Below, piece by piece: positions 37,733-47,464 of a stretch of 64,000 nt of DNA (positions are counted from its first letter, which is position 1; each line of letters opens with the position of its first letter). The translations under genes were made by a program, and so were the position numbers. This stretch comes from Oppiella nova (lineage: Eukaryota; Arthropoda; Arachnida; Sarcoptiformes; Oppiidae), in contig CAJPVJ010000008.1 of the NCBI GenBank assembly GCA_905397405.1, positions 51,432-115,431 on the forward strand, in the 5' to 3' direction. The notes under the pieces are model-generated. The model made no database searches and was not told the origin of the DNA. It was given only the letters and a program-made list of their open reading frames with translations.

Positions 37733-38182
37733 TTATTTGCTTTGTTGCTTTTCTGCTTCACGCAGGCTTGTTGCTAAACGATCTAATACACCATTGATGT
37801 ATTTATGACTGTCAGCACCACCAAAGTGTTTTGCCAGCTCAATGGCTTCATCGAGTACAACTCGATAAGGGACTTCAAGATGGTCTTTGAGTTCGTATGC
37901 ACCTAAACGTAATGTAGCAAGTTCTACACCGTCCAATGCACTCAGTTCACGATCCAGAACAGGAACAAGTAAAGCATCCAATGCTTCATGGTTTGCGATC
38001 ACGGCTGTGAGCAACTCATGATAATAGCCGAGATCCACTTTATGCATTGCGTTTTCAACACGGGTACGTGCTTCAATTTCATGCACTGGGTTGTGGCTCA
38101 TTTGCCATTCATAAATCCCTTGTACAGCAAAGCGACGTGCTTTACGTTTTGCTGCATAAGTAGCTTGGAGTGTTTGCGACAT
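37733..38182 (-). CDS. nusB: transcription antitermination factor NusB
   Basis: A 149-residue all-helical RNA-binding protein that helps the NusA-NusG complex read through rRNA operons. The start [13 protein letters not shown] and end ([11 protein letters not shown]) match the family. It is three bases after ribH, so it is probably coupled with it. Confidence 0.95.
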   Translation of the reverse strand: MSQTLQATYAAKRKARRFAVQGIYEWQMSHNPVHEIEARTRVENAMHKVDLGYYHELLTAVIANHEALDALLVPVLDRELSALDGVELATLRLGAYELKDHLEVPYRVVLDEAIELAKHFGGADSHKYINGVLDRLATSLREAEKQQSK

Positions 38183-38185
38183 GCT

Positions 38186-38656
38186 TTAAATTGCCTTTAA
38201 CAGGTTAACCATTTCAATAGCAGTAAGGGCAGCTTCACCACCTTTATTACCTGCTTTTGTACCAGAGCGTTCAATCGCCTGTTCAATACTGTCCGTAGTC
38301 AATACACCATTGATTACAGGTAGGCCAGTATCTAAACCAACTACACCTAAACCTTTGGCACATTCACCTGCAACGAAGTCGAAATGTGGCGTACTACCAC
38401 GAATCACTGCGCCAAGTGCGATCACTGCATCGAATTTACCAGAAGCTGCTAATTTTTTAGCCACAACTGGAAGTTCCCATGCGCCCGGTGCATGAACGAC
38501 AGTGATATTATCGTCGCTTACACCATGACGATGCAATGTATCAATTGCACCTTCTAATAAATGTTCAACAACAAAGCTGTTAAAACGACCAACTAAAATC
38601 GCGTAACGGTCTTCGCTCGCGAGATGTAATAAACCTTCAATTCGGCGAATCGCCAT
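38186..38656 (-). CDS. ribH: 6,7-dimethyl-8-ribityllumazine synthase
   Basis: Condenses the DHBP product of RibB with the pyrimidine intermediate, the penultimate riboflavin step. 156 residues. Motifs: GRFN, then [24 protein letters not shown] and the C-terminal GNKGGEAA. Expected to assemble as a 60-mer shell or a pentamer. It follows ribBA by 97 bases with no terminator. Confidence 0.96.
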   Translation of the reverse strand: MAIRRIEGLLHLASEDRYAILVGRFNSFVVEHLLEGAIDTLHRHGVSDDNITVVHAPGAWELPVVAKKLAASGKFDAVIALGAVIRGSTPHFDFVAGECAKGLGVVGLDTGLPVINGVLTTDSIEQAIERSGTKAGNKGGEAALTAIEMVNLLKAI

Positions 38657-38753
38657 GGCAACCTCGATAATTTAACAGATAAGTGGTTGTACCGACTGCT
38701 TTTATTTCCCGACTAAAAACCTAATTGAGCAATAAATGCAGTCTGATTAAAAA

Positions 38754-39875
38754 TTATTGACCCGTTTTTTGGTCAGCAGTGATGTATTCCACCACTTCTA
38801 AATTAAAGCCTGATAATGCATTGAAACGTAATGGTGAGCTAAGAAGTTTCATCTTTTCAACACCGAGATCACGTAAAATTTGTGCACCAACACCAATCGT
38901 TTGGTATTGCTGTGAAAGTGCAGCATTTGATTTTGTTGGTTTTGGCTTACCAAGTTCTGCCAAAGCAGGGCCTAAGTCAGATAAATGACGTTGACCAATC
39001 CAGACCAAAACCCCTCGATCACTGTCGGCAATCGTTTTGAGTGCTTTATCGAGGTTCCAAGCAGGCTCACCATCTTTTTTATTGAGTTTCAATAAATCAC
39101 GTACAGGGTTGAAACCATGTACACGGACAGTTGTCACCCCTTGTTTCGGTTCACCTTTGACCAAAGCCAAATGAATGTCTGGATTACCAATTTCACGGTA
39201 ACGGTATAAATCAAAGGTACCGTATTCAGTATCTATACTTTGTTGATCCAAACGTTCTACGGTTTGTTCATTGGTCATACGATAATGAATCAGATCAGCA
39301 ATTGTACCAATTTTTAAGCCATGTTTCTCAGCAAATACTTCAAGATCAGGACGACGTGCCATCGTGCCATCTTCATTGATAATTTCACAAATCACCGACG
39401 CAGGCTCTAAACCCGCTAAACGAGATAAGTCACAGCCAGCTTCTGTATGCCCAGCACGGTGTAATACACCACCTGGTTGTGCCATCAATGGGAAGATATG
39501 TCCAGGTTGTACAATATCAGCAGGTTTGGCATGTGCTGCAACTGCAGTTTGAATGGTATGGGCACGTTCTGCGGCAGAAATACCAGTGGTAATCCCATTT
39601 GCCGCTTCAATAGAAAGCGTGAAGTTTGTACTGTGTTGTGCGCCATTATGGTCGACCATTAATGGTAGATCGAGTTGCTTACAGCGGTCACGACTCAGTG
39701 TTAGGCATACAAGACCACGAGCATGGGTGATCATAAAGTTGATGTCTTCAGGGCGTACGTGTGTTGCAGCAATGACTAAATCGCCTTCATTTTCACGATC
39801 TTCGTCATCCATGAGGATAACCATTTTACCTGCACGGATATCTGCTACAAGCTCTTCAACAGTATTGAGCGGCAT
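38754..39875 (-). CDS. ribB: 3,4-dihydroxy-2-butanone-4-phosphate synthase with degenerate GTP cyclohydrolase II domain
   Basis: About 373 residues from the ATG at 39875; the preceding in-frame TTG is unlikely because GGTGAAGG sits before the ATG. The N-terminal RibB domain is intact (MDDEDRENEGDL and THARGLVCL). The C-terminal half has the RibA fold but lacks the zinc cysteines: at the expected place it reads VRVHGFNPVRDLLK, with no CxxxxxxxCxC. It is therefore probably not an active GTP cyclohydrolase II; a separate ribA should exist elsewhere. It heads the ribB-ribH-nusB-thiL-pgpA run. No FMN riboswitch was recognised upstream. Confidence 0.92.
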   Translation of the reverse strand: MPLNTVEELVADIRAGKMVILMDDEDRENEGDLVIAATHVRPEDINFMITHARGLVCLTLSRDRCKQLDLPLMVDHNGAQHSTNFTLSIEAANGITTGISAAERAHTIQTAVAAHAKPADIVQPGHIFPLMAQPGGVLHRAGHTEAGCDLSRLAGLEPASVICEIINEDGTMARRPDLEVFAEKHGLKIGTIADLIHYRMTNEQTVERLDQQSIDTEYGTFDLYRYREIGNPDIHLALVKGEPKQGVTTVRVHGFNPVRDLLKLNKKDGEPAWNLDKALKTIADSDRGVLVWIGQRHLSDLGPALAELGKPKPTKSNAALSQQYQTIGVGAQILRDLGVEKMKLLSSPLRFNALSGFNLEVVEYITADQKTGQ

Positions 39876-40060
39876 CAACCTTCACCTTTTTGTTCTGTCG
39901 TATGACATTTTCATTGAGTACATTCGGAGCATAGTCTAACGTGTTTTTACGTATTTTGCCTATGCTTATCATCTTCCTTTGAGATAGATAGTTATACACA
40001 AGCTTGTAGGGCAATGAAAAGAGAAGAAAATTGAAACATTGCGATTTAGTATAAAGATCA

Positions 40061-40348
40061 GGGTCTGTTGATAATTCGTCTACGTTTGCGACTACGTGTG
40101 TTTTTTAGGCGATACTAGGCGCGAAGTGTGAAATTTAGTCATTCTAAATGATGAGAAACATCGTTTCGCAAGGTAACACGTAGCGGCAAAAAACACGCTA
40201 GTCCCGAAGGGTTGTAGCTAAAATTATCTCAGCCTACGTTATGAAACTCGAAAATAGCCTCGCTATTCTCATTCATGCTTTAGACGTATACGTCTCATGT
40301 TCAATTTTAACCTACAACGCAAACCATTTATGAAATGTCAGCAGACCC
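40061..40348. mobile_element. 288 bp MITE-like non-coding element
   Basis: The ends are inverted copies: GGGTCTGTTGATAATTC at the left and, read from the right on the minus strand, GGGTCTGCTGACATTTC (15 of the first 20 bases match over the ends). The inside is non-coding and highly structured: the stretch around 40091-40118 is nearly complementary to 40174-40202 (both carry ACTA, a GTGTTTTTT block and a GC-rich part), and AGACGTATACGTCT near 40283 is a perfect palindrome. Clear target duplication was not found. It resembles a miniature element moved by a transposase encoded elsewhere. Confidence 0.7.
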
Positions 40349-40404
40349 CAGAAACTCATTTCGAAAAAAATAAGATTAACTTATCGGAAATTGAGCGTAA
40401 TAAA

Positions 40405-40438
40405 AGAAAAACCCTCGCACTTTAAAAAAGAGGAGGGC
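40405..40438 (-). terminator. terminator of the YtjB-like gene
   Basis: CCCTC and GAGGG flank an A/T-rich loop, and the minus strand continues into TTTTTCTTTTATT. Confidence 0.65.
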
Positions 40439-40456
40439 TTGATAGATGGTAAATAT

Positions 40457-41761
40457 TTAATTCTCTGAGATTGCTTCAGAATTCGGTGTATTTTTCTTAC
40501 CTTTTAAAATCTCAGTACGAATATTTTGTGCAAGTTCAGCGCAGTCATTATTCATACCATTGATCATAAATGAATGACGGGTCAACACATTGGTTGGATT
40601 TGGTAAGGCAACCAATTGATAACAATCACCAATATGCTTGAGTTGATCATTGCTTAAATACAATGCCATTTCTTTGGCAATTAAATGATTCACCAAGCGC
40701 TCAGCCGCTTGAGACGCATCAAGTTGCATCGCTTCTACTGAGGTGGTGACCGCACAACGTGTCTGTAACACAAAGCGCTTGTCTTCACGGTAACGTTTAT
40801 ACAGAACTTCTGACAATAATTGAAATACCGAACCAACCATTAATATAGATTGTGCTGCATTGGGTTTTTCAGCATCAATACTCAGGATTGCACCATTCTG
40901 ATTAAATTCTTGATGAATGGTGAAATCTTTTGCATTCAATTTGAAATGCTGTGCGCAAAGTTCAATACTTTTATTCAGAAAAATCTGACATAAATTAAAA
41001 TAAGGCAGTGAAACCGACTGGTTGACCGTATTCATCAGTTGTTTTGGATCATAGTACTGAATATTCAGCGCCAAAATCTCTTGGTCATTTTCCAGTGTCG
41101 TGGTTACAGGAGTTTTGGGTTCAGGTTTTGCTTTGGCTTGCGCTTGTTGTTGAGCTTGGGCAATCGCAATGGTGCGGTTGGCTTTCTCAGCTTCAAGTGC
41201 TTCTGTCAGTTGTTGAATCTCATGTTTTAAACGGGCTTCATTGTTGATACGAGCCAAATATTCACTACGTGTTGGACGAGCGATGGCACGGTAGGCCAAC
41301 CATAAGAAGGTATGAATCAATAAGGACACTAAAATAGCCAGCCATTGGGTCCGTAAAATTTCACCAATACTTGGCTTGATCAAGGTAATTTCAATAGTGC
41401 CGACTTTTTTCTCGTTCTGTAATGCATCACGAACAAAAACTTCACCTTGACGCGTTTTTGCCATACCACTGGTTGCCAGTACTTGTTTTTTAGCATCCAG
41501 TATTCGAATCGAAGCCACACTTGGATTGGTCGCATAGCGATTTGCCAACAGCGCCAATGACACCGTATTTGCGGGTTCGAGTTCAGATAGGCTGTCCGTG
41601 ACCAATTGGCTGGTCATGAGTTGGCCTTGGCTGGCACGGTTTTCATTCAACTGATGTGTTGTTGCAACTACCAATAAAAAGGTATGAAATGCAAAACTTA
41701 CAATAAGTAGGCTAGCAAATAGCCCTTGTCTTGGCGCATTCAACGTAAACTTCCAAAGCAA
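40457..41761 (-). CDS. inner-membrane SMP/YtjB-like protein with long C-terminal extension
   Basis: A 434-residue protein. It has a transmembrane helix near residues 12-32, a periplasmic part (about 35-130) with RILDAKKQVLATSG, and a second helix at 131-152. The N-terminal half fits the SMP (YtjB) family, which is divergent from serB in E. coli as here. After the second helix comes a Gln/Ala/Lys-rich coiled coil (175-215) and a roughly 200-residue cytoplasmic domain that E. coli YtjB (about 214 residues) lacks. Function is unknown. The call rests on context and partial similarity. Confidence 0.65.
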   Translation of the reverse strand: MLWKFTLNAPRQGLFASLLIVSFAFHTFLLVVATTHQLNENRASQGQLMTSQLVTDSLSELEPANTVSLALLANRYATNPSVASIRILDAKKQVLATSGMAKTRQGEVFVRDALQNEKKVGTIEITLIKPSIGEILRTQWLAILVSLLIHTFLWLAYRAIARPTRSEYLARINNEARLKHEIQQLTEALEAEKANRTIAIAQAQQQAQAKAKPEPKTPVTTTLENDQEILALNIQYYDPKQLMNTVNQSVSLPYFNLCQIFLNKSIELCAQHFKLNAKDFTIHQEFNQNGAILSIDAEKPNAAQSILMVGSVFQLLSEVLYKRYREDKRFVLQTRCAVTTSVEAMQLDASQAAERLVNHLIAKEMALYLSNDQLKHIGDCYQLVALPNPTNVLTRHSFMINGMNNDCAELAQNIRTEILKGKKNTPNSEAISEN

Positions 41762-41820
41762 AAAATTTCGATTTCGATTATGATTCTTCCAATTGTTGTA
41801 GCTCAGACCCGAGTCAATTC

Positions 41821-43041
41821 ATGCGAGAAATCATTCTTATTTCATTTTTAGGACCTGACCAACCCAATCAGTTTACTCGATTAATGCAAGTGTTGTCCGT
41901 ACATTCTTTGCAAATATTAGATGTAGGACAGGCGGTCATCCATAATCAATTGACTTTAGGTATTGTAGTGTCGTCAAACGATCAAACTGCAACAGCTTTA
42001 GCCATGAAAGACATCCTTATTTTAGCACATGATATTGGTTTAACTGTTCGTTTTAAGCCGATTTCAGGCGCAGAATATGACCAATGGGTGAGTGAAGGTG
42101 GGCGCACACGTTATATCGTGACCGCTTTAGCACCAGAGCTCACAGCCGAACATCTGCAAGCGGTGACCAATATTGTTTCAAGTCAAGGTTTTAACATTGA
42201 AACAGTAACGCGCTTGTCGGGGCGTCCCGAGCGTAATGGACACCAAGATGGGCTGAAACGTTCATGTGTTCAATTCGGTTTGAGTGGGCAAATGCTGGAT
42301 GCACAGGCGATGCGTGCCGCATGTTTACGGCTTTCTGCTGAATTAAATATTGATGTCGCGGTGCAGGAAGACAATGCCTATCGCCGTAATCGTCGCTTAG
42401 TCTGCTTCGACATGGACTCGACTTTGATTGAGCAAGAAGTGATTGACGAACTTGCTAAAGAAGCAGGGGTGGGCGATAAAGTCGCTGAAATCACTGAACG
42501 TGCAATGCAAGGGGAGTTAGATTTTCAACAAAGTTTCCGTGCACGCGTTGCGTTACTTAAAGGCCTTGATGCCACAGTATTGCCTCAAATTGCTGAACGA
42601 CTAACCGTGACAGAAGGTGCCGAGCGGTTAATCTCGACACTAAAATCACTGGGTTATAAAACTGCGATTTTATCTGGTGGTTTTCAGTACTTTGCTGAAT
42701 ATCTACAAGAAAAATTGGGCATTGATGAAGTGCATGCCAATATCCTCGATGTTGAAAATGGTGTTGTGACAGGTGAGGTTAAAGACCATATCGTTGATGG
42801 TGCGCGCAAGGCGTATCTCTTGACTGAATTGGCTGGAAAAATGGGGATTTCACCTGAGCAAGCGATTGCGGTTGGAGATGGCGCAAACGATTTACCGATG
42901 CTTTCAATTGCAGGGCTTGGAGTCGCATTCCGTGCTAAACCTGTGGTTCGCCAAAATGCCAATCAAGCTATTTCAAGTGTAGGTCTAGATGGTGTGCTTT
43001 ATCTTTTAGGCGTGCATGATAAAGATTTGTCCCGTGCTTAA
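41821..43041 (+). CDS. serB: phosphoserine phosphatase
   Basis: Last step of serine synthesis. 406 residues. The N-terminal ACT-type regulatory domains fill residues 1-180. The HAD core has the nucleophile motif with Asp197 and Asp199 (FDMDSTL), the SGGF motif, Lys in ARKAY, and GDGANDLPM. It is longer than E. coli SerB (322) because of the duplicated regulatory part, as in other Pseudomonas-like genomes. It is divergent from the SMP-like gene. A terminator follows at 43072-43100. Confidence 0.95.
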   Translation: MREIILISFLGPDQPNQFTRLMQVLSVHSLQILDVGQAVIHNQLTLGIVVSSNDQTATALAMKDILILAHDIGLTVRFKPISGAEYDQWVSEGGRTRYIVTALAPELTAEHLQAVTNIVSSQGFNIETVTRLSGRPERNGHQDGLKRSCVQFGLSGQMLDAQAMRAACLRLSAELNIDVAVQEDNAYRRNRRLVCFDMDSTLIEQEVIDELAKEAGVGDKVAEITERAMQGELDFQQSFRARVALLKGLDATVLPQIAERLTVTEGAERLISTLKSLGYKTAILSGGFQYFAEYLQEKLGIDEVHANILDVENGVVTGEVKDHIVDGARKAYLLTELAGKMGISPEQAIAVGDGANDLPMLSIAGLGVAFRAKPVVRQNANQAISSVGLDGVLYLLGVHDKDLSRA

Positions 43042-43471
43042 ATGACATGGGTTATATTGCAGAATCATGACAAATAGCGACTTTAAGTCGCTATTTTTTA
43101 TTTGAAAATGAATCACTTTGCTGCCATTCGCGCTCAATAAAACAGCTTGATAAAAATATTCGTTTTAGAACTTAAAAAAAGTTTTTTAGGGATTAAAAGC
43201 TGTGTGTATTTTTTTGTAATGACACTGCATGATTGATGGTAATTAGATTGTGAGAAAAACAGGATTCTTAAAAAATGTAATGACAAATGAATGTTGCGAC
43301 AAAGTGTGTCGTTTAAGCAGAAAACAGCGCTTTCCTTCTCTTAAAAACTATACATAATGCAAAGCATAAGCTTCTATAAGGTGATTTAAGAAAAATTATA
43401 AAGCTTGAAATTGTTGTGAAACACCTATTTAAACGGTTTTTTTATAAGGCATCATTTTGACGGAGGTTGTT
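43042..43471. other. AT-rich intergenic region after serB
   Basis: About 430 bases. The start holds the serB terminator. The rest is AT-rich with many A and T runs; no gene, repeat or clear operator seen. It must contain the promoter of the membrane protein gene at 43472. Confidence 0.4.
43072..43100 (+). terminator. terminator of serB
   Basis: AAATAGCGACTT and AAGTCGCTATTT form a long stem over a very short loop, with TTTTTT at the end. Confidence 0.88.
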
Positions 43472-43786
43472 ATGGTATCAACAACATTTGCAACATTGAT
43501 TGGATTCGGTCTAATTGCTGCAGCGTTGGCTACCGTTTTCTTTTCCCCTTATCGTCATTGGTTAGGGTTTATGTTTGCAGGCATGATCTTCTGGGGCACC
43601 TTGGAAGCAATGCGTTATAGTGTACAGAACATCTTTGATATTTCGGTCGCATATAGCTATTTAACCGCGATTATGTTGGCGATGTCTGCATTGATTGCTC
43701 TCTTATTGCGTGAAGACAATCGTGCACAAAAAGCATTGGCAAATCGCCAATATATTGAACATACCCCAGTCTATGAAGATGAATAA
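43472..43786 (+). CDS. small membrane protein of unknown function
   Basis: About 104 residues from the ATG at 43472, chosen because ACGGAGG lies 6 bases before it. Three hydrophobic segments (about 5-25, 31-45 and 58-78), then a charged cytoplasmic tail (REDNRAQKALANR). No known motif. Single gene between two long gaps. Confidence 0.7.
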   Translation: MVSTTFATLIGFGLIAAALATVFFSPYRHWLGFMFAGMIFWGTLEAMRYSVQNIFDISVAYSYLTAIMLAMSALIALLLREDNRAQKALANRQYIEHTPVYEDE

Positions 43787-44002
43787 GTTTTGAGTGAAAA
43801 CTTCAGTCAATATGAACGCTAAGATAACAATAGTGACTTTAATTACACGAAAAAAATCAATTTAGACATTCCAAGGTATATCATAATGGTATACCTTTTT
43901 TTCAGTTTATACTTTGCTCTGAAAGCCATGTCTACGCAATGACAAGTTATGCTAGGATGAGCAAATTCGAATCTAATTTAAAAAACAACAGGCTTAAATG
44001 TC

Positions 44003-44482
44003 ATGAAACTTTCTGCAATTCCAGTTGTGAAGTTACCAATCGTTGATGCAAGTACAGATCCACTGGATTTGCTTGTATTGGGTTTAGCACTTCGTATGAA
44101 ACAATTGGCTCGTACCAGTCCAAAATTTATTGAATTGACCCATGACCGTCAGTTCCGTATTCAGATTGGTACCGACTTGGGCGTGGCACGCCAAATTATT
44201 GTGAACAATGGTCAAATTGATACAGTTTCAGGTGCTGAACAAAAAGCTGATTTTGTTTTACAGTTTGCTGACAGTGAGCAAGGTGTAAAAACTTTGGTAA
44301 AAGGCGATCCAACAGCTTTTATGACGGGTATGCAAAACGGCAGCATCAAAATGGAAGGCGATTTCAGTTTGTTGGTCTGGTTTAACCAAGTGGCTAAACT
44401 GATTCCACCAAAAGTTCCAAAACCAGTAAAAGATAAAATTAAATTGGCACGTCAATTCTTAAAAGAGAAGATTGGACGCTAA
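44003..44482 (+). CDS. SCP2 sterol-binding domain protein
   Basis: A 159-residue soluble protein with the SCP2-like fold seen in lipid carriers and in UbiJ-type proteins: QIGTDLGVARQIIVNNGQIDTV, then a hydrophobic cavity stretch and the ending DFSLLVWFNQVAKLIPP. It probably binds a lipid or isoprenoid. It has no UbiJ partner genes nearby. A terminator follows. Confidence 0.85.
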   Translation: MKLSAIPVVKLPIVDASTDPLDLLVLGLALRMKQLARTSPKFIELTHDRQFRIQIGTDLGVARQIIVNNGQIDTVSGAEQKADFVLQFADSEQGVKTLVKGDPTAFMTGMQNGSIKMEGDFSLLVWFNQVAKLIPPKVPKPVKDKIKLARQFLKEKIGR

Positions 44483-44498
44483 GCGAATCGAAAATCTT

Positions 44499-44525
44499 AA
44501 AAAGCCCGATCTGATCGGGCTTTTT
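44499..44525 (+). terminator. terminator of the SCP2 gene
   Basis: AAAAAGCCCGAT and its complement around a 3-base loop, ending in TTTTT. It may work in both directions. Confidence 0.9.
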
Positions 44526-44576
44526 AAGATTTAAACATTGGTATTAAGATCAAGCTTTTGATTATTCAGCTTTTAA

Positions 44577-45017
44577 TTATTCAACTTCCAAGTTAAAGGT
44601 CACAGGCCCATCATTGACCAAATGCACTTTCATATCCGCTGCGAAAATACCCGTCTCAACATTTTTAAATTGTGATCGAGCATAATCAACCAATTGTTGA
44701 TACAGTGCCTGGGCTTCAGCGGGCGGCATGGCTAGCCCAAAGTCTGGACGCAAGCCTTTTTGCGTTTGTGCCATTAAGGTGAATTGAGAGACCAATAAAA
44801 TCCCGCCATTGGCTTGGCTGACGTTCCAGCCCATTTTGCCTTGTTCGTCATCAAAGAAACGATATTTCAAAATTTTATCAATTAATTTTTGACCTTTTTC
44901 AAAATTATCTTCCTTCGCTAAGCCTAGAAAAACCAAAATTCCTTTTTGAATTTCTCCCGTGGTTTCACCATCAACAACGACTTTGGCTTCTAACACTCTT
45001 TGTAATAATGCACGCAT
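44577..45017 (-). CDS. dtd: D-aminoacyl-tRNA deacylase
   Basis: Removes D-amino acids (and glycine from tRNA-Ala) from tRNA. 146 residues. The two signature motifs are SQFTL (catalytic Thr region) and NDGPVTFNLE near the C-terminus. Start MRALLQRV is the family start. It lies alone on the minus strand, convergent with the SCP2 gene. Confidence 0.95.
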   Translation of the reverse strand: MRALLQRVLEAKVVVDGETTGEIQKGILVFLGLAKEDNFEKGQKLIDKILKYRFFDDEQGKMGWNVSQANGGILLVSQFTLMAQTQKGLRPDFGLAMPPAEAQALYQQLVDYARSQFKNVETGIFAADMKVHLVNDGPVTFNLEVE

Positions 45018-45296
45018 ATAAACAATAAGACTAAAATACGATAGCGCTATTCTAACAGGGAAAACCCTGTAAGTTGATGCGAGTAGGCCATTGCTGAAAA
45101 GTTGAAGCTGTTAATAAGCTTTTGAATAAGAATAGAATTTATAAAATTATCATATGAGTAGATAAATTGAAAAAATAATTCTGCTGAGATTTATGTTGAG
45201 CTTAACTGAAAATATAGTTCATCACTTATAAATGATTACGTTATCTCAGTGAAAAATATGCTTTAATAAAAACAGCATAGCGAAATTAAAATAGAT

Positions 45297-46523
45297 ATGG
45301 CGCCAATCATCCAATCCTTGCTCGATACAGATTTATATAAATTTACCATGTTACAAGTGGTGCTACATAAATTTCCTCAAACGCACAGTGTGTATCACTT
45401 TCGCTGTCGTAATCTAGATGCTACGGTTTATCCCCTGACGGATATTCTGGATGATTTGAACGAGCAGCTCGATCATCTCTGCTTACTCAAATTCCAAGAA
45501 GATGAATTGCAATATTTACGCAGTATGCGTTTTATCAAAAGTGATTTTGTTGACTATTTAGAATTATTCCAACTCAAACGCCGTTTTATTAAAGCGGGTA
45601 TTGATGAACAAGGTCGTTTAGACATTTGGGTTGAAGGCCCAATGGTTCAGGCGATGATGTTTGAAATTTTTGTTCTGGCGATTGTCAATGAACTCTATTT
45701 TAGCCGGATTCGTAATGATGACATTTATGTTGAAGGTGAACGTCGTCTACAAGCCAAAGTTGAATTATTAAAGAAATTTGAACAACAACAAGGCACTCAA
45801 GCTCCTCCATTTTTAGTCTCAGATTTTGGTACTCGTCGTCGTTATAGCCTAGATTGGCAAAGACATGTGATCCAGACCTTCCATGCAGCTGTACCCAATG
45901 TGTTTAGAGGTACCAGTAATGTCCTTTTGGCAAAGGAATTAAATATTCATCCAATTGGAACCATGGCGCATGAGTTTCTACAAGCATTCCAAGCGCTAGA
46001 TGTCCGCTTAAGAGATTTTCAAAAAGCGGCTTTAGAAACCTGGGTACAAGAATATCGTGGTGATTTGGGCATTGCCTTGACCGATGTGGTCGGTATGGAT
46101 GCATTCTTACAAGATTTTGATTTGTATTTTGCCAAGTTATTCGATGGCTTACGTCATGACAGTGGTGACCCATTTGAATGGGGCGATAAAGCTTATCAGC
46201 ACTACCGAAAACTAAAAATTGATACTAAAACCAAGATGCTAACCTTTAGTGATGGATTAGATATTGAACGTGCATGGGCGTTGTATCAATACTTTAAAGA
46301 TCGCTTTCAAGTTAGTTTTGGTATTGGTACCAATTTGACCAATGATATGGGGCAAACACCACTCAATATTGTGTTAAAACTGGTGGAGTGTAATGGTCAA
46401 TCGGTGGCGAAAATTTCAGATAGTCCCGGAAAAACCATGACGGATAACGATACTTTCTTGGCTTACTTACGACAGGTCTTTGAAATACCTGAAGTTGTCG
46501 AAGCAGTGAAAATTGATATCTGA
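45297..46523 (+). CDS. pncB: nicotinate phosphoribosyltransferase
   Basis: Joins nicotinate to PRPP, using the product of PncA. 408 residues. Motifs include [11 protein letters not shown] at the start, [23 protein letters not shown] with the following AHEF, and [23 protein letters not shown] completes the PRPP site. The 280-base gap upstream must hold its promoter. Confidence 0.96.
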   Translation: MAPIIQSLLDTDLYKFTMLQVVLHKFPQTHSVYHFRCRNLDATVYPLTDILDDLNEQLDHLCLLKFQEDELQYLRSMRFIKSDFVDYLELFQLKRRFIKAGIDEQGRLDIWVEGPMVQAMMFEIFVLAIVNELYFSRIRNDDIYVEGERRLQAKVELLKKFEQQQGTQAPPFLVSDFGTRRRYSLDWQRHVIQTFHAAVPNVFRGTSNVLLAKELNIHPIGTMAHEFLQAFQALDVRLRDFQKAALETWVQEYRGDLGIALTDVVGMDAFLQDFDLYFAKLFDGLRHDSGDPFEWGDKAYQHYRKLKIDTKTKMLTFSDGLDIERAWALYQYFKDRFQVSFGIGTNLTNDMGQTPLNIVLKLVECNGQSVAKISDSPGKTMTDNDTFLAYLRQVFEIPEVVEAVKIDI

Positions 46524-46615
46524 ATTTTTGCTAAAAGAATGTGAAAAATCAGCATATTGGTAAAAAACACTGTGCTAAGATCATTTGTGCTCAAGGTCTT
46601 AAAATAGAAAAACGT

Positions 46616-47464
46616 ATGACTACATCAGCCTTTAACTTCGAATTACTCATAGAAGCGGAACAACTTGTGCCATTTTTAGGGCATGACAAAATTCGTATTG
46701 TCGATCTAAGTCGTAGCTCTGTGTATGATCAATTACATATTCCACATGCCTTACATGTTAAACCACAACTGTTGGTTCGACAGGAAGAACAAGCTTCAGG
46801 GTTATTGCCTGATGAGGACGGTTTAAAAGCGCTGATTGAGTATTTAAACATCTCTCCCGAACATCATGTTGTGGTCTACGATGATGAAGGTGGTGCTTGG
46901 GCTGGACGTTTGATCTGGAACTTACATTGCCTTGGCTTTTATAATACCAGCCTACTCAATGGCGGAATTCATGCATGGTTGGCAGCAGGCTATCCGACTT
47001 CGGCTGAAGCGGAAAGTTTTAGCAAAGTTGAACCCTTAGTTACTGTCAATTTACAACATCTTGATCAACACCGAATTGAATATGCCAAACTGTTGCAAAA
47101 GGTTGAACAGCAAGCGATTCAAGTTTGGGATTGTCGAACTTCAGAAGAATATACGGGACAGCGTTTGGCAGCGCGACGCGGCGGTCACATTCCAAGTGCA
47201 CAACATTTTGAATGGAGTACTGCAATTAATCGTCAAAATCATTTAAAATTGCATCCTCTAGAACGCACGCAACAACGTCTAGAACAATTAGGCTTTCAAT
47301 TTGACCAGCCTGTGGTGGTGTACTGTCAGTCACATCATCGTTCTGGTCTGGCTTATATCTTGGGTCGGTTATTGGATTGGAATATTCAAGCCTATGATGG
47401 TGCGTGGAGCGAGTGGGGCAATCGCCTCGATAGTCCAATTATTACTGGAGAATCACCTGCGTGA
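46616..47464 (+). CDS. rhodanese-type sulfurtransferase
   Basis: Two-domain sulfurtransferase of about 282 residues from the ATG at 46616; the frame is open upstream to 46541 but with poor similarity. The C-terminal rhodanese domain has the active Cys237 in YCQSHHRSG (CX4R loop). The first domain has the classical [14 protein letters not shown]. The family moves sulfur from thiosulfate or mercaptopyruvate; substrate not shown. Its stop overlaps the GTG start of psd by four bases, so the two are coupled. Confidence 0.9.
   Translation: MTTSAFNFELLIEAEQLVPFLGHDKIRIVDLSRSSVYDQLHIPHALHVKPQLLVRQEEQASGLLPDEDGLKALIEYLNISPEHHVVVYDDEGGAWAGRLIWNLHCLGFYNTSLLNGGIHAWLAAGYPTSAEAESFSKVEPLVTVNLQHLDQHRIEYAKLLQKVEQQAIQVWDCRTSEEYTGQRLAARRGGHIPSAQHFEWSTAINRQNHLKLHPLERTQQRLEQLGFQFDQPVVVYCQSHHRSGLAYILGRLLDWNIQAYDGAWSEWGNRLDSPIITGESPA

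Larger units (their letters stand above)
39876..40456. other. long intergenic region with a MITE-like insert
   Basis: A 580-base gap between ribB and the next minus-strand gene. About 185 bases next to ribB hold its promoter. A 288-base inverted-repeat-bounded element fills 40061-40348. The segment 40405-40438 holds a terminator. No gene seen. Confidence 0.6.

Noticed and set aside
39876-40060. FMN riboswitch upstream of ribB
   Set aside because: The conserved RFN sequence blocks are absent.
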